This document shows positions 8,886-16,016 of a DNA stretch of 64,000 bases, piece by piece (position 1 is the first letter of the stretch; each line of letters starts with the position of its first letter). Source of the DNA: Crateriforma conspicua. Its GTDB lineage: Bacteria > Planctomycetota > Planctomycetia > Pirellulales > Pirellulaceae. A model generated the notes under the pieces. It did not search any database. It was given only the letters and a program-made list of their open reading frames with translations, and was not told the origin of the DNA. Where the stretch lies: assembly GCF_007752935.1 (NCBI RefSeq), contig NZ_CP036319.1, positions 1,798,001-1,862,000 of the forward strand, written 5' to 3'. A program made the translations under genes and the position numbers.

Positions 8886-9094
8886 CGGCTCACCTCCGTG
8901 TTAGCTTGCTCCGTTTCGGAGACGATCGACATATCATTTTTGTCGAGCGAATCGGAATCTTGTTCGACGTCAACTTGATTCGACTGGCGAGTGTAGATCG
9001 CACATTGCGTCGAAGATTGTTCTGCCTTGGTCCGGCATCGAGTCAATGCACGCGAAAGAATGGCAGCGATATTGCTGCGTCTTGCATCACTCAT
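8882..9094 (-). CDS. Small protein carrying a relic of a recombinase N-terminus
   Basis: 70 residues. The first part (SDARRSNIAAILSRALTRCR) resembles small proteins that precede recombinases in such cassettes. Residues about 30-50 (CAIYTRQSNQVDVEQDSDSL) closely match the N-terminus of the neighbouring recombinase (CAIYTRKSTEEGLDQEFNSL), including the nucleophile Ser position. The rest of the catalytic domain is absent. It overlaps the DUF2924 gene by four bases and the preceding small gene by eight. It is either a genuine small gene with a captured fragment or a remnant kept by translational coupling. Confidence 0.6.
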   Translation of the reverse strand: MSDARRSNIAAILSRALTRCRTKAEQSSTQCAIYTRQSNQVDVEQDSDSLDKNDMSIVSETEQANTEVSR

Positions 9095-9347
9095 GAATGG
9101 GTACCTCTGTGAAAGAAGGAATGGATTCGGCCGCGGTCATCTGCCGCTCAGAAACCGCGTCCGTCACAGAGAGCCCTGGAAACCGACCCGCCTCAAGCCG
9201 TTTTCCCAAAGAGTCTTCAAGAGTTCCCGAAACAGCTTCCAGGCAAAACCGTTTCCATCGCCCCACACCGCGACCAAGCAACTCAGCCACAGCCCGTCGT
9301 CGCGCATCTGGCGACAACTCACCCACATCAAAATCCGACTTACCCAC
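9087..9347 (-). CDS. Small protein, probable first gene of the recombinase operon
   Basis: 86 residues from a GTG at 9347 that follows an AAAGGG ribosome site; the frame could also begin at 9386. The N-terminus (DFDVGELSPDARRRAVAELL) shares an Arg-rich helix pattern with the next gene (DARRSNIAAILSRAL), suggesting a family of small cassette proteins. The stop overlaps the next start by eight bases, and coupling supports expression. Function unknown; a short DNA-binding or regulatory protein is only a guess. Confidence 0.5.
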   Translation of the reverse strand: MGKSDFDVGELSPDARRRAVAELLGRGVGRWKRFCLEAVSGTLEDSLGKRLEAGRFPGLSVTDAVSERQMTAAESIPSFTEVPIHE

Positions 9348-9991
9348 ACGCAACCCTTTGAAAGAACGACAAGCAACCGGGAGCAACCAAACGCTCCCTC
9401 CCCGGTTACCTATGCCGTCCTACCGTTCGCCTGCGCGCCAAAGTAGAATTCAAGCCAATCAAAAAAATATTCACCCCACCAAGGAACGGTAACGAACAAA
9501 CCGATCCCCGAGATCGAGCAATTCCTAAGAGAAAATCACTACATAATCTGCCAAGTGTTCTGACCAACGGTTAGAATCCCACAAGAGTTTGAAAACCGCC
9601 GGTCGCCCACAACTTCTCTGTTTGGTTAGGAAACTGACCGCCAGGGGTAAACTCCGAAAGCCGACGTTTTGCAAACCGCAGAACGCCGGCTTTTTTCGTG
9701 GCTTTACCGCGATTTGCTGCTATCGCGGACTCTCTGGTGAGAGAGTTTTGGCGGGCCAGTTGGTGCGGGTGCCGGCGGTTTTGGGCCGATATCGAGACGC
9801 TTTCGAGCGGAATCTCTCTCGACTCTCTGGGTGCTTGGCGGTCTCGGGTAAACGGAGCTGGGTTATCGAGCGTCTGGCCCGCTCGGGATGGTCGATTCGT
9901 TGCTGGTCTGACTCGGCGGAATGGACGGCGGACGAAATTTGACTTTTCGGGTGATGGGGCGCGCGGTGCGGAGGCGGCATAGATAGTTCCG
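9348..9991. other. Non-coding or decayed spacer between two opposed recombinase modules
   Basis: About 640 bases with overlapping open frames on both strands but no recognisable protein. It lies between the intact minus-strand recombinase operon and a decayed plus-strand copy. The promoter of the minus-strand operon should be near 9350-9500. The only clear signal is the terminator-like hairpin at 9657-9696. Confidence 0.4.
9657..9696 (+). terminator. Strong intrinsic-terminator-like hairpin with no obvious upstream gene
   Basis: The 16-base arms AAAGCCGACGTTTTGC and GCAGAACGCCGGCTTT pair at 14 of 16 positions around the loop AAACC and run into six Ts on the plus strand. This is the layout of a rho-independent terminator. 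No plus-strand gene is recognised in the preceding 2 kb, so it may end a small RNA, or be what remains of a deleted gene. Confidence 0.55.
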
Positions 9992-10165
9992 GTGGGAGTT
10001 TCGCTTTGGAACTCTCGGAACATCGCTTCGCACGTGGGAGATGCCGCTATCGCTCGAAATGTCCTTTCTCAATCCGCCACGCCCGCGGACATTCGGCTGC
10101 AAAGAATCGCAGCCATCTTGGCGATCGGAATCGATCGCGTTCATCGGTCCGACGGAAGTGTTGGC
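9992..10165 (+). pseudogene. Probable relic of a small recombinase-cassette protein
   Basis: The frame reads TPADIRLQRIAAILAIGIDR, resembling the Arg-rich helix of the intact small genes on the other strand (DARRSNIAAILSRAL). The frame then runs into unrelated sequence and the recombinase C-terminus follows in another frame. I read it as the first gene of a second, decayed recombinase cassette in opposite orientation. Similarity is short and judged by eye. Confidence 0.35.
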
Positions 10166-10242
10166 GTCGATGCGCAAGAAGAGACCCCAAGCTCGGAACC
10201 TGTTTCGCCAAATCTCGCGAACTCTTTACCCAAGCGGCTTGA

Positions 10243-10755
10243 GCCTGCCAACATCCGTCGTTGCCGGCCGGCGAGATTGAGCGTGCTGTCGTGGACCAGG
10301 TGCGGGCGATCGCAGGCGATTCGAACCTGCGGGATGAGATTGTTCGACAAGCGAATGAGTCGTCGAAACATCGTACTCGCGAGTTTGAAACGCAAAGAAT
10401 ACAGCTGACCCGGCAACTGACTCGCGATCACAGAGAAATCCAGGCTTTGGTGTTGGAGCGGGATGGGCACAGTTCGACGAGCGCGCGGATCGCCGACTTG
10501 CAACAGCGAATCGAGTCGGCCGAACGCAAACTCACGTCGGTCAAACGAGATTTGGCCGATGCGAAGAAGCACTGTCTTTCAGCCGAATACATCTCAAACA
10601 CGTTTGCAGAATTTGACCGAATCTGGGACGTGTTTAATATTCGCGAACAGGCGGAGTTGCTTGGATTGCTGGTCGCGAGCGTCGAATTCGACCAGAGCGA
10701 CAGCACGATCGAAATCTCATTTCATCGCAGCGGCATCGGGTCGTTGTCGACCTGA
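10243..10755 (+). pseudogene. Large serine recombinase, C-terminal fragment
   Basis: The frame from about 10243 reads CQHPSLPAGEIERAVVDQV, matching CPSPSLPAADIEAAVVDQI at the end of the zinc ribbon of the intact recombinase (6823-8397). It continues through the coiled coil to FAEFDRIWDVFNIREQAELL and IEISFHRSGIG, which match the intact C-terminus. A stop lies just before (10240-10242), and the catalytic and recombinase domains are missing. It is therefore a 5'-deleted relic of a second recombinase on the opposite strand, diverged enough not to be a recent duplicate. Confidence 0.8.
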
Positions 10756-10757
10756 CG

Positions 10758-10942
10758 GCCGATCGCCGGGCCGTGCTGATCTTCGCCGCCAGCGTTGCCC
10801 ACGGCCGGCAAGTCGTCGAAACGTTGGCGAAAAATCACGACATCGAGTGTGGCTTCGTGACTGGTGAGACGCCTGCCGACGAACGCGACGAGTTGTTGTC
10901 CCGCTTTCGTGGCGATGCGCCGGCGTCGTTGCTTACCGACGA
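10758..10942 (+). pseudogene. Superfamily 2 helicase fragment (RadD-like C-terminal lobe)
   Basis: About 60 codons reading AVLIFAASVAHGRQVVETL, then CGFVTGETPADERDELLSRF. This is the first part of a helicase C-terminal domain as in RadD-type DEAD/DEAH helicases. It begins right at the end of the recombinase relic and is cut at about 10942, where the frame joins HsdR sequence. No start, ATPase lobe or C-terminus is present. The precise helicase family is uncertain. Confidence 0.6.
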
Positions 10943-11698
10943 AACGCCTCAATTGAAGGCAAGGCGATGTTCGTAGGGATGAGCCGCCAAATCTGCGTCG
11001 ACCTTTTCGATGAGATCATCGCGTTACGTCCTGACTGGGCGGGTACGAAGATCAAGAACGATGAAGGCCAGGAGGTCGGCTACAACCACGAAGACGGTGC
11101 GATCCGCATCATCATGACGGGTTCGGCGACCGACAAGCCAGACTTGCAACAACACGTCTTCACCAATCGAGCAAAGAAGCGCCTCGAAAAGCGATTCAAG
11201 GACCCCAATGATCCGCTGAAGATCGTGATCGTCCGTGACATGTGGCTGACGGGCTTTGACGCGCCTTGCTGTCACACGATGTACGTCGACAAACCGATGT
11301 CCGGCCACAACCTGATGCAGGCGATCGCTCGGGTGAATCGAGTTTTCAAGGACAAGCCTGGTGGCGTCGTCGTGGACTACATCGGAATCGGTAGCGAGCT
11401 AAAACAAGCACTCAAGACCTACACCGACGCGAAAGGCAAGGGGCAACCGACGCTGAAGGCCGAAGAAGCCCTGGCCGTTCTGGGTGAAAAGATGGATGTC
11501 GTTCGTGGTCTGTTGCACGGTTTCGACTACTCCAGCTATCGCACCAATGCCTTGGCGATCTTGCCGGAAACCGCGAACCATATCCTGGCGTTGGAACCGC
11601 AGGGTGACAAAACTGGCAAGCAGCGATTCCTGGACGTGATGGCATCGATCACCAAGGCCTACTCCCTCTGCAGCACCTTGGACGAAGCGGCGCAGTAA
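10943..11698 (+). pseudogene. Type I restriction enzyme HsdR, internal/C-terminal fragment
   Basis: About 250 codons of the second helicase lobe of a type I restriction R subunit: EGKAMFVGMSRQICVDLF, then DPLKIVIVRDMWLTGFDAP, HTMYVDKPMSGHNLMQAIA and RVNRVFKDKPGGVVVDYIG. HsdR proteins are usually about 1000 residues. Here the nuclease and first helicase lobe are missing, and the protein stops after STLDEAAQ, where homologues continue. No hsdM or hsdS is nearby. It is a dead remnant of a restriction-modification system fused to a helicase fragment. Confidence 0.82.
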
Positions 11699-11823
11699 CC
11701 GCTCTGTTGAGGGGTGCCTGCACAGGCGGGGCCGGTATCGGGCCGCAAACGCTCTCGCTTGAGTAGTATCGCGTTTTTGTCGTCTTTTGCGAAGCGTATC
11801 CTCGCTGCCAGACAAACTGTCAA

Positions 11824-11859
11824 TTGACTTTTGTGTCACACATGCAACAATTTAGTTGC
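11824..11859 (+). promoter_or_regulatory. Possible promoter/operator of the HTH-Fic pair
   Basis: TTGACT at 11824-11829 is a good -35 candidate; the -10 match downstream (around CAACAATTT) is weak. An inverted repeat GCAAC-AATTTA-GTTGC at 11844-11859 overlaps that region and a TGTGTCACA palindrome lies just before it. Either could be the operator for the HTH protein encoded 70 bases downstream. Read by eye only. Confidence 0.35.
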
Positions 11860-11926
11860 GGCCGATGAGCTGCAGGTAGTTCCCAATTTGCAAATCAGCG
11901 CCTCCAAATTAGCCGGACGTGTCGCC

Positions 11927-12304
11927 ATGCTCCTTTCCGAAATAGTTGCCCGCATCCAAGAACGAAAACGAGAGCTCGATATCTCTGTTTCGGATCTTGC
12001 GCGCCGCAGCGGTGTTTCGCGGGCCACGGTCATTCGGATTCTCGGCGGTGAGGATCACGAATTCTCGTTCGCAAACTTGCAGGCTATTCTGGCCGCGTTG
12101 GGTAGCTCTCTCGATCTAACCGAGATTCCCGCCGAGCAATTTCGAGATCAGATAGCCACCGCAAAAGCCGAACGTTTGATTGCACTTACGCAGGGCAATG
12201 TGGCTCTCGAGTCCCAAGCTGTCTCGCGGGCTTCGGCTCAATCGCATCTCGAAGAAGCGAAAGCTCGGATTGCATCGTCCAGTCGAAAACTGTGGGCCTC
12301 ATGA
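11927..12304 (+). CDS. XRE-type HTH protein, probable antitoxin/regulator of the Fic gene
   Basis: 125 residues from the ATG at 11927. An N-terminal helix-turn-helix domain (LDISVSDLARRSGVSRATVI, then FANLQAILAALGSSLDL) resembles XRE regulators. An Ala/Glu-rich helical tail (about 75-125) could wrap a partner. The gene ends in an ATGA overlap with the Fic gene, the usual arrangement of a two-gene toxin-antitoxin or autoregulated pair. In the related mobile mystery protein pairs the partner is also an HTH protein, which supports this role. Confidence 0.75.
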   Translation: MLLSEIVARIQERKRELDISVSDLARRSGVSRATVIRILGGEDHEFSFANLQAILAALGSSLDLTEIPAEQFRDQIATAKAERLIALTQGNVALESQAVSRASAQSHLEEAKARIASSSRKLWAS

Positions 12305-12924
12305 ACTCGGGTCGTGGCAAAAGCACGGGGCTTGGTTCTAGCGGGAAAGATGACGGCACGCCGTTTGACGGGTCGGGCCTAAAGCTCAAGACGATCAAAA
12401 CACGACGCGAGCTCAACGAAGTTGAGTTTGAGTCGATCCTTCGCGTGACAGAGAAATACTTGCTGTCGAAATCCTCCCGGAAGTTCGCGCCGTTCAATTT
12501 CGATTGGCTCCTCGGACTCCACCGCGAAATGCTGGGTTCGATCTGGAGTTGGGCAGGAGAGATCCGATCGACTGAAAAGAACATCGGTGTGAACCCCAAC
12601 ATCATCGCCGCGGAACTCGGGGTGATTGCGATGGAGGCCGACAAGAGACATAACGAAACGGGCGCTCTCGTGATCGCAACCGCTGCTGAGTTTCATCACC
12701 GCGCGGTTTGGGTTCATCCCTTTGAAGACGGCAATGGTCGTTGGGCGAGACTCTTGGCAAACATATGGCTGATGCAACATGACCAGCCGGCCACGCTTTG
12801 GCCCGCCACTGATCTTCGCGACACAGAGAGTCCAATTCGCGACGAGTACATTGCCGCGATCAAGGCGGCTGACTCACGAAACTATGAGCCGCTGATTGAC
12901 TTGCACCAAAGGTTTAGCGAGTAA
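12301..12924 (+). CDS. Fic/DOC family protein, mobile mystery protein B-like
   Basis: 207 residues from the ATG at 12301, which overlaps the HTH stop (a GTG nine bases upstream is in frame). The Fic motif is intact: HPFEDGNGRWARLLANIW, with the catalytic His and the anion-binding GNGR. It is preceded by GLHREMLGSIWSWAGEIR, typical of the mobile mystery protein B group. Fic enzymes usually AMPylate target hydroxyls. Being beside an HTH gene in an island full of relics fits a toxin or defence role, but the target is unknown. Confidence 0.85.
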   Translation: MNSGRGKSTGLGSSGKDDGTPFDGSGLKLKTIKTRRELNEVEFESILRVTEKYLLSKSSRKFAPFNFDWLLGLHREMLGSIWSWAGEIRSTEKNIGVNPNIIAAELGVIAMEADKRHNETGALVIATAAEFHHRAVWVHPFEDGNGRWARLLANIWLMQHDQPATLWPATDLRDTESPIRDEYIAAIKAADSRNYEPLIDLHQRFSE

Positions 12925-12959
12925 ACACGCATATTATTTGAGGCACGACACATAGCGTC

Positions 12960-13253
12960 TCACTCATTGTCTCGCTTTCGAAGCAGAAGAAAGTCGCGAA
13001 CGGCTGGATCGCTGGCCAAACCGATAGCTCGGTCGTACGCCGCCGCCGATTCTGCATGCCCGAGCCTTCGAAGCACGTCGGCCCGCACGGCCCAGTACGG
13101 TTGATAGTCCTTAACCTTCGCCGTGTCGAGCGAGTCGAGTATGTCCAATGCGTCTCGACATTCTCCGTGATTCGCGAGTGCAGCGGAAAGCGAAACTTGC
13201 ACACCGATCGTGGGCGCGACGTCGAGTAATGCGCGGCAAAGGTCAATAATCAC
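12960..13253 (-). pseudogene. ECF sigma factor (DUF6596/ECF42-like), C-terminal fragment
   Basis: 97 codons matching only the helical-repeat C-terminus of the large ECF sigma factors: APTIGVQVSLSAALANHG, ALDILDSLDT, VRADVLRRLGHAESAAAYDR. The sigma2 and sigma4 domains are absent. A recombinase fragment directly precedes it on the same strand, overlapping by four bases, so this is a recombination scar. The ORF has a start codon and could be translated, but it would not be a sigma factor. Confidence 0.65.
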
Positions 13254-13510
13254 GCCAAGCCAAGCAATCGCGAGAGTTCAGGTCGATCCAAGGTTTCGCT
13301 GGACTGACCCTCGTCCGAGAACACCGTCGCTACCGTCCATCCTTTCTGCGAGGCAAGCGATCGGCACAGGTCGGTTTGGTTCTGGCAGCAACTATAGGTG
13401 AGTCCTCTTGTTCGAGATTGACGCACATCGACTGCCGCCGCTCGGGGCAACTTCGGCCCGTCATTGGAGCTCAAATCATTCTCGATAGTCGTGTTACGAG
13501 GATCCTCCAC
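13250..13510 (-). pseudogene. Serine recombinase N-terminal fragment
   Basis: 86 codons. The middle reads AAVDVRQSRTRGLTYSCCQN, then LCRSLASQKGWTVATVFSDE and GQSSETLDRPELSRLL, the first half of a resolvase catalytic domain including the nucleophile-Ser region (VRQS). It stops before the DRLSR helix. It is a different recombinase lineage from the intact one at 6823-8397. It joins directly to the ECF sigma fragment. Confidence 0.65.
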
Positions 13511-13516
13511 AAGAGC

Positions 13517-13545
13517 TTGCCGTGTATAGCGGTTTGCAGTACAAT
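13517..13545 (+). promoter_or_regulatory. Promoter and inverted-repeat operator of the DUF1778-GNAT pair
   Basis: TTGCCG (13517-13522) and TACAAT (13540-13545) with exactly 17 bases between them make a good vegetative-type promoter 53 bases before the antitoxin ATG. The spacer carries an imperfect inverted repeat TGTATAGC-GGTTT-GCAGTACA (13523-13543, 6 of 8 pairs) overlapping the -10. This is the expected position for a repressor operator in an autoregulated toxin-antitoxin operon. Confidence 0.55.
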
Positions 13546-13598
13546 CAACTTCGGTGAAACAGGCGAACGAATGTTTGAATCATGGAGTCTAATACGCG

Positions 13599-13868
13599 AT
13601 GCAGAAGAATAGTTCCTTGATGGTGCGGCTCGATGAAGAATCGAAGGCATTGCTCAGCGCTGCCGCTGAACTGCGGCGCGTGAGTGTGAGTGATTACGTT
13701 CGCAGTGTTGTCATGGGTCAGGCCGAACGTGAATTGGCAGCGGCACGGTCACACACGATTGCGATGACGCCCACGGAACAACTGGATTTTTGGAACGCGC
13801 TTGCTAAGCCACCCAAATTGACCAAGGCGCAAAAAGGACTCGGAGCGATCATGCGAGGCGATGCGTGA
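13599..13868 (+). CDS. DUF1778 (TacA-type) antitoxin
   Basis: 89 residues. The N-terminal ribbon-helix-helix (SSLMVRLDEESKALLSAAAE, VSVSDYVRSVV) is that of DUF1778/TacA antitoxins, and the C-terminal tail (FWNALAKPPKLTKAQKGLG) is the usual toxin-neutralising segment. The gene overlaps the GNAT toxin by four bases (GTGA) and has a plausible promoter/operator upstream. It would bind and inhibit the acetyltransferase and repress the operon. Confidence 0.88.
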   Translation: MQKNSSLMVRLDEESKALLSAAAELRRVSVSDYVRSVVMGQAERELAAARSHTIAMTPTEQLDFWNALAKPPKLTKAQKGLGAIMRGDA

Positions 13869-14386
13869 GCGGCGTTCGCTTTCCCGACGGCTGGCGAGTC
13901 GAATTGCTGTCCAAGTCACACAACCGGAAAGGGTTTCAATCCGGGCAAGACGAAGTCGATGCATGGCTGAAAAAGACAGCGTTTCAGAATCAGAAGAAAC
14001 ACCTGAGTTCCACCAAGGCATTGCTCGATTCTGAAAGCAGCATTGTCGGCCACTACACGTTGGCAACATGCCAAGTCGACTTTTCTGACCTACCCGTCGA
14101 AATTGCCAAGTCACTTCCCAGTCGGCAGTTGCCCGTCGCCGTCTTAGCGTGGCTCGGAATCGACAAATCGTTTCAAGGGCGAGGCATCGGCAAGCGTTTA
14201 CTCGCCACCGCCTTAAAAGATTGCTACGACGCAGCCCAAACCTTCGCGTTCATCGCCGTCATTCTCGACTGCGTCGACGCCCCCTCCAAAGCGTTCTATC
14301 AACAGTTCGACTTCGCCGAACTCCCCGGCTACCCCATGCGACTCTACTTGCCCTTCAAACTATTAGAAAGGCTCGCCCTCGGCTGA
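13865..14386 (+). CDS. GNAT-family toxin (TacT-like acetyltransferase)
   Basis: 173 residues starting at a GTG that overlaps the antitoxin stop. The acetyl-CoA-binding motif is clear (LGIDKSFQGRGIGKRLL, about 96-112), with the later VILDCVDAPSKAFYQQFDF strand-helix characteristic of TacT/AtaT toxins. Such toxins acetylate the amino acid on charged tRNAs and stop translation. Length and domain are complete, and the pair is probably functional. Confidence 0.88.
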   Translation: MSGVRFPDGWRVELLSKSHNRKGFQSGQDEVDAWLKKTAFQNQKKHLSSTKALLDSESSIVGHYTLATCQVDFSDLPVEIAKSLPSRQLPVAVLAWLGIDKSFQGRGIGKRLLATALKDCYDAAQTFAFIAVILDCVDAPSKAFYQQFDFAELPGYPMRLYLPFKLLERLALG

Positions 14387-14661
14387 TGGCAGAGCGTCAC
14401 TGTTCACAGAGAACCACATAACCTGACGGTCGTTGGTTTTTTTGAACGCTTGAAAGATCGTTAACTGTACCAACCCCAGTCAAACTCGAGTGACTGACGA
14501 GTAAACGAATTGGCCGGCCGTGGGGAGTCCCCGTTGAGTGGGTCGGGCTGGCTTGGACTTGGGCCAAGACTTTCGGCGCTCTCTGTCTCTGCGATCTCCG
14601 GCGAAGGTGAATTTCTGAGATTTAGAGAGTCTACGGGTTTCGGCGATTTCGTCGACGCGAA
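14387..14661. other. Intergenic region, no gene recognised
   Basis: About 275 bases between the GNAT toxin and the convergent membrane protein. A short run of Ts follows the GACGGTCG context near 14435, but no clear terminator stem was found. Confidence 0.3.
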
Positions 14662-15159
14662 CTACGCTGAATCTGCAGGCGGGTGATACGGATTGTCCGA
14701 GGTGTGCAGATCCGTTGCGACTTCGGTTTCAATTTCTGGTGGGGCTTCTACGAGCGGTTTCATGGGCTGTTTGCGGATAGCAAGTCGGATGACGAACAGG
14801 ACCGCGGCAACGCCAACAAAAATCAGGCCGGCTTGGAAGCCATAGATCAGTGGGCCGAGAGTTCGGTTGGCTCCGTCGACGGTCAGAGCTTCGTAACCTT
14901 GCTCGGTCATTTCGGCCGGATGCGTGTCTGCCCATTCGGCTCGGATTCGCCACTTCTCTTCGATCTCTGAAGATGACCACTGCGTTGCCGTCATCACGAG
15001 ACCACCGATCGCGATGACTTTCAAAATACGGCGAAGCACGTTGTGCCGGATCAGCGACAAAGCGATGAGCACGCCGACGCCAGCCCATACGACGGCTGGG
15101 TAGCCCCACGAGTAATCGTTGGTCCGCGACGATTCCCAGATTTGATTGAACGGGTCCAC
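14662..15159 (-). CDS. Hypothetical membrane protein with C-terminal NPYxPP motif
   Basis: 165 residues from a GTG start. Three probable membrane segments (about 22-38, 45-60 and 100-128) are followed by an acidic tail ending DNPYHPPADSA. An NPYxPP/NPYxSP tail recurs in planctomycete membrane proteins of unknown function. It shows no relation to the flanking mobile genes and may be a resident gene inside the island. No function can be assigned. Confidence 0.6.
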   Translation of the reverse strand: MDPFNQIWESSRTNDYSWGYPAVVWAGVGVLIALSLIRHNVLRRILKVIAIGGLVMTATQWSSSEIEEKWRIRAEWADTHPAEMTEQGYEALTVDGANRTLGPLIYGFQAGLIFVGVAAVLFVIRLAIRKQPMKPLVEAPPEIETEVATDLHTSDNPYHPPADSA

Positions 15160-16016
15160 TGTGGGGCTTGGCCTTCAGAAGCTTTTTTATCTCGGTCACC
15201 ATTATCCACTATTTTGATCGCGCGGTTTGCATGTGTGACCCTGAGGGAGTGATTTGTGTCAGCGGAGAGCGAGGCTTTCTGAGCCAGTTTGAAGGGACGG
15301 GATCATGGGGTGAGAACCGTCGGGCTCGTTGGCGAATGCCGAGGCTGATTTGCTTGTGCCGCTGACAGGCTTGCGACAGATTCAGCCGGCGAGCGCGCGA
15401 GAAACGGGAAATCGAAAAATGGTCACCGAATCGCTTTTGGCACACATAAGAAGCCGAAATCCGTCGCCGATTCGGCATCGAAGCCGCCCAAGAGGTGTGC
15501 GGTCACGAAACTGCCAATGTCACCCAGGTCTGCGCCAAGCAAGATCGCGACATCGCGAAACGCGTGGCTCACGAAGTTGGATGAGAACCGGACAGCAAGC
15601 TGAGCTTATTCCATGGCAATCGCTTCGTCGGATGCCGGTGCGCGCTCGGGGAAAGACAGCAACTCGTGTCGGTCTGCATGATCTCCGCGTCGACACGGAA
15701 ACGCTTCATGCTGGAGGCTGGTCCAGCCTGTTGCACGAAGAAGGATTGGGAATTGCAGTCGATCGTTCTCGCCGATGCACGAAAATGAAGCGATAAGTTC
15801 CGGCCGTTAACTTTGAATTGATGATTCATAAAGTTCCCCAGGCCAAATCGGAACTGGTATGGATTCCAGGCTGTCGAGTTGGCCGAACAGACCCAATTCC
15901 GGACGGTGAACGCAGTGGAATCAAAGATGGTCGGAGATTTTTCGGATTCTTGTTAACGATTCCCGTTCGCGGTCGGCATACGGTCAATCTGCTGTCGTAT
16001 CGTATCAGTCGTGACT
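15160..16016. other. Mostly non-coding stretch holding an integrase relic
   Basis: About 850 bases upstream of the ECF sigma factor. Open frames here are short and unrecognisable apart from the tyrosine integrase relic at 15411-15584. The last 180 bases should contain the sigma-factor promoter; no consensus was picked out. Confidence 0.35.
15411..15584 (+). pseudogene. Tyrosine recombinase (phage integrase) C-terminal relic
   Basis: The frame reads IEKWSPNRFWHT, stop, EAEIRRRFGIEAAQEVCGHE, then TANVTQVCAKQDRDIAKRVA and ends at a TGA (15582-15584). It matches the end of planctomycete tyrosine integrases (pattern HQLRHT...TEIRR.FGLEAAQV.LGH...VTQ.YAERD). The Arg of RHT is replaced by Trp, an in-frame TAA lies at 15447-15449, and the nucleophile Tyr of VYAERD is Cys. 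It is clearly dead. Confidence 0.7.

Noticed and set aside
9571-10023. 150-codon minus-strand frame with overlapping plus-strand frames
   Set aside because: Composition is Arg/Pro/Ser-rich, no recognisable domain, and frames are open on both strands; treated as non-coding spacer.
15329-15796. 155-codon plus-strand frame
   Set aside because: It is in a different frame from the integrase relic that occupies the same bases and has no protein-like features.
6410-16000. Search for a tRNA as integration target of the island
   Set aside because: No sequence with a tRNA T-loop and acceptor layout was recognised by eye.
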